From Anaerolineae bacterium (GTDB lineage: Bacteria > Chloroflexota > Anaerolineae > Aggregatilineales > Phototrophicaceae), in NCBI GenBank assembly GCA_022820125.1, contig JAJEGA010000090.1, positions 1-64,000 of the forward strand: 64,000 nucleotides of DNA, in the 5' to 3' direction. Below, in pieces: positions 51,122 to 59,103 of this stretch; position 1 is the first letter of the stretch; each line of letters starts with the position of its first letter. A program made the position numbers and the translations under genes. The notes under the pieces are model-generated. The model was not told the DNA's origin, made no database searches, and saw only the letters and a list, made by a program, of their open reading frames with translations.

Positions 51122-53143
51122 ATGAATCATGGCAACAGCGCAGCAGTCAACCGCCGCCGGGGCCTCATCCCCGAAGACCTGATGAAGTTCAGTTGGCTGG
51201 CTGAACTCGCGATCGCCCCCGACGCCTCGCAAATCGCCTATACCGTTCGCCGCCCGCAGGGGCCTTCAAACGGCTACCTGTGTCATCTTTACCTGCACGA
51301 CCTGCGCAGCGACAGCGCCAGCAGGCTCACCGATGGCGAATGTCAAGTCTCGTCCATCGCCTGGAGCCGCGATAGCAGCCGCCTGGCTTATTCGCAGAGC
51401 GACGCCGATGGCGATTCCGTCCGCGTAATCGAAGTAGAAGACGACTTGGAAGCGATCTATCCAACTGACGGCATGCCCATGTCCGGTCTCGGCTGGTCGG
51501 CTGACGGCAGCAAACTGGTCGGCGCGCGCTGGACGCCGATGCGCTCCGCCGATGACAGGGGGGCCGCGCCCGGCATTCCCCAACCCACCATCAAGGTGGT
51601 CCGCCGCTTGCGCTACAAGCAGGATGGCGTCGGCTGGGTGCACGACAAGTTCAAGCAGATCTGGGTGCTGGAGCTGGAGACGGGCGATTTCGCACAAGTC
51701 ACCCACAGCGAATGCGATTATTCCGAGCCTAGCTGGAGCAACAGCGGCGAGCGGATCGCCTTCATCGGCATGGCGCGGGAACAGAATACGCCGCTCGGCT
51801 ATGGGCAGATTCTCACCTGCGATTATCCCGCTGGCGAACCGGATCTGCTCATCCCTGATTGGCAAGGCACCGCCGCCAGCCCGGTTTGGGGCGCCGATGA
51901 CCAATACATCGCCTTCGCGGGCCATAACAAGCCGCCGCCGGTCAATCGCCGCAACTTTTGGCAGCCGCATCTGGCTGATGTCGCCGCCCGCAAAGCCTGG
52001 AAACTCGGCGCCGATATCGATGAAGAAGTCGGCAACTATTCGGTCGCCGATCAGCGTGTGAGCTTGTCCAATGTCACCATGAAATGGGCGCCCGGCGATG
52101 AGTGGATCTATTTCCTGCTCACGGAACAGGGCGCGGCCAATCTCTTCCGCATCAACACCGCGGGCGAATACGAAGGCCTCATCAGCGGCGACAGCATCAC
52201 CTTTGAATACAGCCCAGCTGCCGGCAGCATCGCCGCCTACGGCCAAGCCAACCCCGCCAACCCCGGCGATCTCTTCATTTGGAACAATGGCGAATCGCGC
52301 AAGCTGACCAATCTTAATCCCTGGCTGCGCGACCATGAGCTGTCGCCGCCAGAGAGCTACTGGTATGACGGCGTCGATGGCGCCAAAGTCCACGCCTGGA
52401 TTATCAAGCCGCTCAACTATGAAGAGGGCAAAGCCTACCCGCATGTTCAATACGTGCATTGCTCGATGTTCGGCTGGGACTTCAATCACGAGTTCCAAGT
52501 CTACGCCAACGCCGGTTACACGGTCGCCTATTTCAACCAGCGCGGCACCACCGCCGGTTACGGCCAAGCCTGGACCAAAGCCAGCGAGGGCGATCAAGGC
52601 GGCGCCGAATATGACGAAATCATGCTGGGCGTCGATGAGCTGGTTTCGCGCCCCTACATCGACGGAGCGCGCATGGGCGTCACCGGCGGCAGCTGCGGCG
52701 GCTTCATGACCAACTGGGTCGTCGGTCATACCGATCGCTTCGCCGCGGCTGTCACGCAGCGCTCGATCGTCAATCAGATCAGCTTTTTCGGCACATCCGA
52801 TATTGGCCCCGAGTGCACCGGCGGCGAGACGCGCACCGATCCCTGGCTCGACCTGGAGAGCAGTTGGGCGCAATCGCCCGTCGCCTATATCGACAATGTC
52901 AACACCCCCCTGCTCATCATCCACAGCGACGAAGATCACCGCTGCGCCCTGGAGCAAGCCGAGCAGATGTTCGCCGCCCTGCGCTGGCGCGGCAAGCCGG
53001 TTGAGCTGGTCATCTTTGAAGGCGAGAATCACGGCCTCTCGCGCGGCGGGCGCCCCGGCAACCGCATCGAACGCCAGCACCGCATCCTTGGCTGGTTCAA
53101 GAAATATCTGGGGACCCATGCGGTCAACCTGGAATCGGTGTAG
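51122..53143 (+). CDS. S9-family prolyl oligopeptidase-like serine peptidase
   Basis: A 673-residue enzyme with an N-terminal beta-propeller (repeats such as SSIAWSRDSSRLAYSQSD and EPSWSNSGERIAFIGMA) and a C-terminal alpha/beta hydrolase domain. The nucleophile is Ser524 in GVTGGSCGGFM, unusual in having Cys after Ser where Tyr is common; the acid is in IIHSDEDHRC and the His in FEGENHGLS. No signal peptide, so cytosolic: it would cleave imported short peptides or acyl-amino acids. Its stop codon (GTG TAG) falls in the first R1 repeat of the array that follows, so the repeat may have trimmed the gene end. Confidence 0.93.
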   Translation: MNHGNSAAVNRRRGLIPEDLMKFSWLAELAIAPDASQIAYTVRRPQGPSNGYLCHLYLHDLRSDSASRLTDGECQVSSIAWSRDSSRLAYSQSDADGDSVRVIEVEDDLEAIYPTDGMPMSGLGWSADGSKLVGARWTPMRSADDRGAAPGIPQPTIKVVRRLRYKQDGVGWVHDKFKQIWVLELETGDFAQVTHSECDYSEPSWSNSGERIAFIGMAREQNTPLGYGQILTCDYPAGEPDLLIPDWQGTAASPVWGADDQYIAFAGHNKPPPVNRRNFWQPHLADVAARKAWKLGADIDEEVGNYSVADQRVSLSNVTMKWAPGDEWIYFLLTEQGAANLFRINTAGEYEGLISGDSITFEYSPAAGSIAAYGQANPANPGDLFIWNNGESRKLTNLNPWLRDHELSPPESYWYDGVDGAKVHAWIIKPLNYEEGKAYPHVQYVHCSMFGWDFNHEFQVYANAGYTVAYFNQRGTTAGYGQAWTKASEGDQGGAEYDEIMLGVDELVSRPYIDGARMGVTGGSCGGFMTNWVVGHTDRFAAAVTQRSIVNQISFFGTSDIGPECTGGETRTDPWLDLESSWAQSPVAYIDNVNTPLLIIHSDEDHRCALEQAEQMFAALRWRGKPVELVIFEGENHGLSRGGRPGNRIERQHRILGWFKKYLGTHAVNLESV

Positions 53144-53291
53144 GGGCTGCCCATCGGGTCGCCCGCATGAAAATCGAATCTGTAGGGGCTGCCCACTGGA
53201 TCGCCCGCAAAACAATCGAATCTGTAGGGGCTACCCATCGGGTCGCCCACAAGAGAAACAATAAGTAGGGGCTGCCCATCGGGTCGCCCGC
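53139..53291. repeat. R1 tandem array, four copies, 42-bp period
   Basis: Copies start at 53139, 53181, 53223 and 53264. Each is 28 bases (TGTAGGGGCTGCCCATCGGG plus TCGCCCGC), and the 13-14-base A-rich spacers vary (two share AATCGAATC). The core GGGCTGCCCA/TCGGGTCGCCC can form a stem. The array fills the gap between the S9 peptidase gene and the next gene's ribosome binding site (AAGGAG). Confidence 0.85.
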
Positions 53292-53309
53292 CAAAAAAGG
53301 AGAATATCT

Positions 53310-54347
53310 ATGTTACAAGTAGGCAATCTATCGGCAAAACCCGGGGAGAAAACCTTCGGCTATCTCGAGACCGCTCAATCGCGCTCCGGCATGCGGCTGG
53401 ATATCCCCGTCCACCTCATCGCCGGCGCCGAGCCCGGTCCAACGCTGATGCTGCAAGGCGCCATCCACGGCGCAGAAATCATCGGCTCCATCGCCATCCT
53501 CGACTTCGTGGCGAAAGCCGACCCCAGCGCCATCCGCGGCAACGTGATTGCCGCGCCGGTCGTCAATCGCGCGGGCTTCGAAATGGGCACGCGCGGCTCC
53601 CTTGTCGATGAAAAGGACATCAGCCGGCTCTTCCCCGGCAAAAAAGACGGCAGCGTCTCCGACCAAACCGCCTATATCTATTTCAATGAATGCATCGCCC
53701 AAGCCGATGTGCTGATCGACTTCCACGCCGGCGCCCGCACCGCTTATGAGCGCTATGTCTTGTTCACCGCCGAATATGACTCGAACAAACTGACGCTGAT
53801 GGAACAGCGGCGGCGCAAGCTGGTGGTCGCCTTTGGGCTGGATCAAGCGGCTTTCTTCCCGCCTGGCACCTTCGGCAGCGGCGCGTCCAAAGTCGCCATT
53901 GAAGAAGCCGACACGCTGCAGATCACGCTGGAATTCGGCGGCGGCACCGGCTGGCATCATAATGGCGAAGACAACGTGCGCGACGCCGAGCGCGGCATCT
54001 GGAACATCCTGAAAGCGATGGGCATGATGGAAGGCGAGCTCGAAGCTGACGGTCCCCTCTGCACCGTCTACGAAGCGGGCGTCGTCATCTGGAAACCGGC
54101 CGTCGATGGCCTTTTCATCCGCGACGCCAAATTCAAAGATGAACTCAAAGAAGGCGATGTTTACGGACGCCTGGTCGATCCCTACACCGGCGAATTGCTG
54201 GCGGAGATGCCGACGCCCAAAGACGGCATCGTCATCCCCAGCGGCCAGGAATGGCCCACCGTCGGCGCCACCTCCATCGGCATCCTCGGCAATATCGACC
54301 GCATCGAAGACCGCCGCACGATGGACATGTCCGTCTCGTTCGATTAA
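53310..54347 (+). CDS. Succinylglutamate desuccinylase/aspartoacylase family deacylase (DoeB-like)
   Basis: A 345-residue zinc-dependent M14-fold amidohydrolase. Zinc ligands are recognisable: His53 and Glu56 in QGAIHGAEIIG and His139 in VLIDFHAGAR. The substrate-binding NRAGFEMGTRG and DISRLFPG Arg blocks and the general-base Glu in TLEFGGG are present. Relatives remove acyl groups from N-acyl amino acids, including N-acetyl-2,4-diaminobutyrate in ectoine breakdown (DoeB/EutE). The nearby cyclodeaminase-like and M24 genes favour that branch. AAGGAG precedes ATG by 7 bases. Confidence 0.87.
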   Translation: MLQVGNLSAKPGEKTFGYLETAQSRSGMRLDIPVHLIAGAEPGPTLMLQGAIHGAEIIGSIAILDFVAKADPSAIRGNVIAAPVVNRAGFEMGTRGSLVDEKDISRLFPGKKDGSVSDQTAYIYFNECIAQADVLIDFHAGARTAYERYVLFTAEYDSNKLTLMEQRRRKLVVAFGLDQAAFFPPGTFGSGASKVAIEEADTLQITLEFGGGTGWHHNGEDNVRDAERGIWNILKAMGMMEGELEADGPLCTVYEAGVVIWKPAVDGLFIRDAKFKDELKEGDVYGRLVDPYTGELLAEMPTPKDGIVIPSGQEWPTVGATSIGILGNIDRIEDRRTMDMSVSFD

Positions 54348-54372
54348 CACGTAGGTACGATATGACCAAAAC

Positions 54373-54480
54373 CGTAGGGGCGACCTATCGGGTCGACCGC
54401 CAACGCGCCAATTGTAGGGGCTACCCACTGGGTCGCCCGCACGACATGAAACTGTAGGGGCTACCCATTGGGTCGCCCGC
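54373..54480. repeat. R1 tandem array, three copies, 40-bp period
   Basis: Copies at 54373-54400, 54413-54440 and 54453-54480, spaced by 12-base unique segments. Sequences match the array at 53139-53291 but the period is two bases shorter. It fills the gap before the second deacylase-like gene. Confidence 0.85.
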
Positions 54481-54501
54481 CACAAAGGAGAACACACCCA
54501 A

Positions 54502-55485
54502 ATGAAACTCGGAAACATAGAAGCGGCCGCCGGCGAAAAAGCCTATGGCTTCTTCAAAACCGGCGAAACGCACGGGCGCTTCCCCGTCCACATCCCGCTG
54601 CATATCGTCAACGGCGCCAATGATGGGCCCACCCTGGTCGTGCAAGCAGGCGCCAGCGGGCTCGAAATTGAACCGTCGCTGATCCTGCCGCATGTCGTTA
54701 ACGAGCTCGATCCAGCCGCAATCAGCGGAACCTTGATCTTGGCGCCGCTGATGAATACCTCCGGCTTTGAATTCGCAAGTGTCAACAGCGTCTACGATGA
54801 CAAGCATCTCAATCAGGTCGGCCGCGGCGACGCCAACGGCAGCGTCAGCGAGCAGTTGGTTGATGCCTATTATCAGGCGGCGATCGCCAATGCCGACGCC
54901 CTACTCGATATCCGCACGGGCTCGCAGTGGAGCTACCATCATTTCGCCGGCGTGAATGACGAGGGCGATGTGGAAGCGTCAAAGGCGCTGGCGATTGCGC
55001 TGGGATTGCCGCAGGTCGTGCTTGGCAAAGACCAATATAACTCGATGGCGCAGGAAGCGGCGCGCGCGGGCAAAGCGGTGGCGGTGGCTTTCATCGGCGG
55101 CGGACCGGGCTTGCGCGATTATCGCGATCAAGACCTGGGCCGGATGCGCAAAGCCACGCTTAACGCCATGCGCCACCTGGGCATGCTCGGCGGCGCCCCC
55201 GAATCCGATGTCGATAGCGTCGCGGTCCTGCGGGAGCACACGCTGATAACGCCGACCGGCGAACGCGGCTTCACCTTCATGGACAAAAGCCTGCGCGGTC
55301 AACAAGTGAATGCGGGCGATGTGCTTGGTTACGTGCGGCATCCCTTCTCCGGCGAGACCATTGAGCAGATCAAGGCGCCCCGGGGAGGCATCATGGCGCA
55401 CGCCGGCGCTTCCTGGCCCGTCCCGCCGGAAGACGAAATCCTCGCGATAATCGGCGATCTGGTCGAAGAAGTCGAGATTGGATAA
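54502..55485 (+). CDS. AspA/DoeB-family homologue without zinc ligands
   Basis: A 327-residue paralogue of the preceding deacylase. The alignment is clear through the N-terminal strands and the last domain, but the zinc and catalytic residues are gone: QGAIHGAE becomes QAGASGLE (Ser52 for His; Glu55 kept), IDFHAG becomes LDIRTG (Arg138 for His), the general-base TLEFGGG becomes VAFIGGG, and the SRLFPG Arg block is lost. It is unlikely to be a zinc hydrolase and may be a regulatory or structural partner. Intact reading frame, good AAAGGAG ribosome binding site and its place in the operon argue against a pseudogene. Confidence 0.8.
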   Translation: MKLGNIEAAAGEKAYGFFKTGETHGRFPVHIPLHIVNGANDGPTLVVQAGASGLEIEPSLILPHVVNELDPAAISGTLILAPLMNTSGFEFASVNSVYDDKHLNQVGRGDANGSVSEQLVDAYYQAAIANADALLDIRTGSQWSYHHFAGVNDEGDVEASKALAIALGLPQVVLGKDQYNSMAQEAARAGKAVAVAFIGGGPGLRDYRDQDLGRMRKATLNAMRHLGMLGGAPESDVDSVAVLREHTLITPTGERGFTFMDKSLRGQQVNAGDVLGYVRHPFSGETIEQIKAPRGGIMAHAGASWPVPPEDEILAIIGDLVEEVEIG

Positions 55486-55511
55486 CAACTCTGGCAAGAC
55501 GCAATAGACAA

Positions 55512-55539
55512 TGCAGGGGCGGCTTAGCCGGTCGCCCGC
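55512..55539. repeat. R1 repeat, single variant copy
   Basis: TGCAGGGGCGGCTTAGCCGG plus TCGCCCGC, between the second deacylase-like gene and the MFS gene. TGTA has changed to TGCA, but the stem-forming parts remain. Confidence 0.75.
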
Positions 55540-55561
55540 AGTTAAATCAGGCGAACCCCCA

Positions 55562-56782
55562 ATGATCCTCGCCATCTGGAACCGCAGCAGCTTCCGCGTG
55601 AGCGTGTACCGCTGGTATTGGGCGGCAAACGTGCTGGTGCATATCACCTACCTGCTGCAAGCGGTCGCCCTCGGCTGGCACATGCTGGAAGTGACTGGCT
55701 CGCCCTTTCAGGTGGGCTTGGTCGCCTTCGCCTATGGCTTGCCGCTGTTATTGATCGCGCCATTTTCCGGGCTGGTCGCCGACCGCATGAAACGGCAATG
55801 GGTGGTGCAAGGGGCGGTCGCCGCCGCCGTGCTGACCTCGGCCGGCCTGGCGCTGCTGGCGCGTGCGGGCGCGAACGAACCGCTTGCGCTGCTGGCCGCT
55901 TCTTTTCTGCTTGGGGGCACTTTCGCCTTTTACGCGCCGGCGCGCATGGCATTGCTGCCGAACCTGGTGCCTGACGCCATGGTCTTTAACGCCACCACGC
56001 TCAGTTATTCCGGCACGCGCTTGATGGGGTTCTTCGGGCCCGTCCTGGCCGGCTATCTCTTGCAATTTACCGACATCTTCGTCACCTTCTGCGTCCAGAC
56101 CGCGCTCTATGCCATCGGCGCCGCCCTGTATCTAAAAGCGACGCATTTCCTGCCCAGCCCCAAACGGAAAGCCGGCGCGCATGGCAGCTTCCTGCAAGGC
56201 TTCGCCGAAATCAGCGCGTATTTTCAGCGCAACCGGGCGCTGCTTGCCCTGCTCATTTTGAGTTTGGTCTTCGTGCCAGTTGGCATGCCCTACCAAAAGC
56301 TCATGCCCATTTTCGTCGCCCAGGCGCTTAACGAAGGCCCGGCCGCGCTCGGGCTGCTGGTGGGCAGCGCCAGCCTGGGCTCGGCGTTATCCGGCTTCGC
56401 GGTCGTCGTCGTGGGCGATGTCTATCCCAAAGGCAAAGCGATCCTGCTCTTTTCCAGTTTCTTCGGCTTGGGCATGGTCATCTTCGCCTTCATTCGGCAG
56501 CCCTTGATCGCGCTTGGCTGGATATTCCTGGTCGGCGTCGCCTCCGGCGTCTTCCTTACTTTGATCAACGCCCTGCTCTTGACGCAGTTGCCCGATGAAC
56601 TGCGCGGGCGCACGATGAGCCTTTGGGGGATGGTCTGGGGTTTGATTCCGCTGACGACCTTGGCGGCGGGCACTGTCGCCGAATTCTGGAATATTTCCGT
56701 CGTGCTGGTTTTCGCCGGCGCCTGCGTCAGCTTGACCTGCATCAGCCTTTGGGCGCGGCGCTCGCCGCTGCTTGAACTGTAG
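55562..56782 (+). CDS. MFS transporter, EntS-like family
   Basis: A 406-residue, 12-helix transporter related to the one at 20010. Motif A reads GLVADRMKRQWVVQGAVAAA. I place the start at ATG 55562; an upstream in-frame ATG at 55511 would translate the R1 repeat. The ribosome binding site is weak. Within the catabolic operon it may import a small substrate or export an intermediate; no basis to choose. Confidence 0.85.
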   Translation: MILAIWNRSSFRVSVYRWYWAANVLVHITYLLQAVALGWHMLEVTGSPFQVGLVAFAYGLPLLLIAPFSGLVADRMKRQWVVQGAVAAAVLTSAGLALLARAGANEPLALLAASFLLGGTFAFYAPARMALLPNLVPDAMVFNATTLSYSGTRLMGFFGPVLAGYLLQFTDIFVTFCVQTALYAIGAALYLKATHFLPSPKRKAGAHGSFLQGFAEISAYFQRNRALLALLILSLVFVPVGMPYQKLMPIFVAQALNEGPAALGLLVGSASLGSALSGFAVVVVGDVYPKGKAILLFSSFFGLGMVIFAFIRQPLIALGWIFLVGVASGVFLTLINALLLTQLPDELRGRTMSLWGMVWGLIPLTTLAAGTVAEFWNISVVLVFAGACVSLTCISLWARRSPLLEL

Positions 56783-56791
56783 GAGCTCGTT

Positions 56792-57823
56792 ATGGTCTTG
56801 CTGCTGCGCAATCACGAAATCCGTGGATTGATGGACCTGCCCGACTACATTGAGGCGGTGGAAGATGGCTATCGCGAATTCGGTGAGGGAAATGGCGCGG
56901 CTTTCCCGCGCGAGAACCTGTGGATCAAAGGCGAGCGAGCCGATAGTCATCGCGGGGGCCACTTGCCGGCGGGCAGCAAAGCCTCCTTCAAATTCAAGGG
57001 CGCGCTCTTGCCCGGGCTCGGCGGCGCTGGCTTAAACGCCTATACCGCGGGCTTGTCCCTTGGCTTGGAAACGTATATGTTCCTCTTCGACGCCCATACC
57101 GGCGCACTTGCCGCCATCATGGAGGTGCTCTACTTCGACTGGCTCAAGACCGCCGCCGTATCCGCGCTGGCGACGCGTTATCTCGCGCCGCCCGGCAGCT
57201 CGGTGTTGGCGCTCTTCGGCACGGGAAGGCACGCCCGCTCGCAGCTCTACGCTTTGACGCAGGTGGCGGCGATCAAGCGGGTGCAAGCCTATAGTAGAAA
57301 TCCTGATAAGCGCCGCGCCTTCTGCGAAAAGATGTCGGCTGAACTGGGCATCGAGATGATCCCGGTCGATTCGCCCGAGGCGGCATTGGCGGAGGCCGAC
57401 ATCGTTGCCACGATCACCACCTCGCCCGAGCCTGTCTTTGCTGGCGCCTCCCTGCCCGATAAACCCTTGCATATCAATGCCATGGGCGCCCATTATCCCT
57501 GGGTGCGCGAAATCGACGAACGCACGGTGGTCAACAGCCGCGTCTTCGTTGACGAAATCAAGCAGAGCTGGGCGGAAGAAGGCGAAATCATCATGCCGCT
57601 GGAAGCGGGCGCCATCAACAAATCGCATGTCATTGGCGACTTGGGCGCGCTGGCCGCCGGCAGCATACCCGCGCGCCTCGACGATACGAAATGGACGCTC
57701 TTTCTCTCCGGCGGAACAGGCATCGAAGATGTGTCCGTCGCCAGGCGACTCTATGATAAGGCCGTCGCGCGCGGCATCGGTACTGAGTTCCAATTTAATC
57801 GACCATACGAATACGAATTGTAA
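56792..57823 (+). CDS. Ornithine cyclodeaminase / mu-crystallin family protein (EutC-like)
   Basis: A 343-residue NAD-binding protein. Seen: the substrate Lys segment ASFKFKGALLPGLGG, the helix FDWLKTAAVSALATRYLA (KTAA in place of the usual RTAA), the Rossmann motif VLALFGTGRHARSQL and ADIVATITTSPEPVF. Family members include ornithine cyclodeaminase, alanine dehydrogenase, ketimine reductase and EutC of ectoine utilisation. It sits 10 bases after the MFS gene with GGAG before ATG and is followed by an M24 hydrolase, the order of protein families seen in eut/doe clusters. Confidence 0.87.
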   Translation: MVLLLRNHEIRGLMDLPDYIEAVEDGYREFGEGNGAAFPRENLWIKGERADSHRGGHLPAGSKASFKFKGALLPGLGGAGLNAYTAGLSLGLETYMFLFDAHTGALAAIMEVLYFDWLKTAAVSALATRYLAPPGSSVLALFGTGRHARSQLYALTQVAAIKRVQAYSRNPDKRRAFCEKMSAELGIEMIPVDSPEAALAEADIVATITTSPEPVFAGASLPDKPLHINAMGAHYPWVREIDERTVVNSRVFVDEIKQSWAEEGEIIMPLEAGAINKSHVIGDLGALAAGSIPARLDDTKWTLFLSGGTGIEDVSVARRLYDKAVARGIGTEFQFNRPYEYEL

Positions 57824-57836
57824 GGAGAAGACAACC

Positions 57837-58994
57837 ATGCTCACCCACGATGCCCTGAAGCGAGATACCGCCCGCCGCGTCAAACGCGTGCAGGGTATGA
57901 TGAAGGACAAGGACCTTGATGTCATCATCATCACCGGGCAGGCGATGCCCGGCGGCATGGGCGGCATCCGCTACTTGACCCACGCCCATCTATGGGGCGG
58001 CGTCGCCTATGCCGTTCTCGGCGCCGATGACCCCTATCCCTGGCTGCAAGTCTGGAGTTCTTATCAAGCCGTCTGGAGCCGCAACGAGACCACCACCCTG
58101 CCCGAGCGCGTGTTATCGCCTTATGAAGACATCGTCGCCGCCACCGCCGCTAACGCCAAAGAATACGCGACTGGCAGCAAACGCATTGGCATGGTCAATA
58201 TGGCCAAGCTGATGGGCTTGGGCACTTATCAAGCCTTTGTCAAGGAGTTGGACGGTTACGAGCTGGTCGAGGTGACGAACGAGTTTAACGAGATCCGGCA
58301 GATCAAATCGCCCTTCGAGCTCGAAGCCATCCAGCAGAACGGCGCCATCCTCGATTCGGCGATGGATGTATTCAAAGATGTCGCCGGCGTTGGCGCGCGC
58401 TATTGGGATGTCTGCGCCGCCGTCGAGGGTTACATCAAATCCTTCGGCGCCTTCTGGGGGCGGACGAAGCTTTCAATCGATGGCACGCCCTATACCGTGC
58501 CCACTCCCAAAGACCTGCGCATGAGCCGCGACGACATCATCAACTTCGAAATCGTCTACGAATCGCCTTATGGCTACTGGCTGGAGATGACAAGCGTCTT
58601 CTCCTTTGATCCGCTGCCCGATGATGCGCAGGCTCTCCTTGACGGCTATCTGGCAGCCGTCGAAGCCTCATCGGCTGTGGCCAAAGCGGGCAATACTTTC
58701 CGCGATATCTCCGATGCCAACGACAAGGCATTACGCGATCGCGGCTTCCCGGTTGATGGCAAGCACACGCCCGATTGCCATAGCACCGGCCTCGATGGCA
58801 GCGATGGACCCAATTCGATGGGCGCGCCCGATTTCACGCTGCAGTCAAATATGGTACTCTCCTATCACCCGGGCACGGTGCTGGAGAACGATCGCGGCTT
58901 CTTGATCTCGGATAACTTCCTGGTGACGCCCGAGGGCGCCGTCCGCCTCTCGCCCCATCACGCCGATCGCTACTATATGCAGCTGGAGGCTTAG
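57837..58994 (+). CDS. M24-family hydrolase, metal-free creatinase/ectoine-hydrolase type
   Basis: A 385-residue two-domain protein with the pita-bread fold of M24 enzymes; TAAGGAG precedes ATG 57837. Metal ligands of Xaa-Pro peptidases (Asp, Asp, His, Glu, Glu) are mostly replaced: NFEIVYESPYGYWLEMTSVF has Glu for both Asps, DCHSTGLDGSDGP keeps His315, MVLSYHPG has His344 for Glu, and ISDNFLVT has Ser for the final Glu. Members lacking metals, such as creatinase, hydrolyse C-N bonds with the His; ectoine hydrolase (DoeA/EutD) belongs to the same fold. The neighbourhood makes a ring- or amidine-type substrate plausible. Specific activity is not proven. Confidence 0.82.
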   Translation: MLTHDALKRDTARRVKRVQGMMKDKDLDVIIITGQAMPGGMGGIRYLTHAHLWGGVAYAVLGADDPYPWLQVWSSYQAVWSRNETTTLPERVLSPYEDIVAATAANAKEYATGSKRIGMVNMAKLMGLGTYQAFVKELDGYELVEVTNEFNEIRQIKSPFELEAIQQNGAILDSAMDVFKDVAGVGARYWDVCAAVEGYIKSFGAFWGRTKLSIDGTPYTVPTPKDLRMSRDDIINFEIVYESPYGYWLEMTSVFSFDPLPDDAQALLDGYLAAVEASSAVAKAGNTFRDISDANDKALRDRGFPVDGKHTPDCHSTGLDGSDGPNSMGAPDFTLQSNMVLSYHPGTVLENDRGFLISDNFLVTPEGAVRLSPHHADRYYMQLEA

Positions 58995-59016
58995 ACCAGC
59001 CGCAACAGAACAACAA

Positions 59017-59087
59017 TGTAGGGGCTGCCAATCTGGTCGCCCGCCCGCGCAAACGGGAATATGTAGGGGCGACCCCCGGCTCGCCCA
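59017..59087. repeat. R1 repeat, two copies
   Basis: Copies at 59017-59044 and 59062-59087 (period 45), the second cut short (ends TCGCCCA). They fill the gap between the M24 gene and the MmgE/PrpD gene, ending just before its AAAGGAG. Confidence 0.8.
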
Positions 59088-59103
59088 AAAAAGGAGCGCC
59101 ACC

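Noticed and set aside
51266..53215. A 649-codon open frame on the minus strand opposite the S9 peptidase gene
   Set aside because: It is a by-product of GC-rich third positions in the plus-strand gene; the plus-strand protein has clear domains and catalytic residues, whereas this translation matches nothing.
53139..53291. CRISPR array
   Set aside because: Repeats are regularly spaced, but spacers are only 13-14 bases, two are nearly alike, there are four units and no cas gene is present.
53328..54518. A 396-codon minus-strand frame opposite the first deacylase gene
   Set aside because: Antisense shadow; it reads through the R1 array and has no recognisable family.
57405..57836. An N-terminal extension of the M24 protein
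   Set aside because: It lies inside the cyclodeaminase-like gene in another frame; ATG 57837 has an ideal ribosome binding site.
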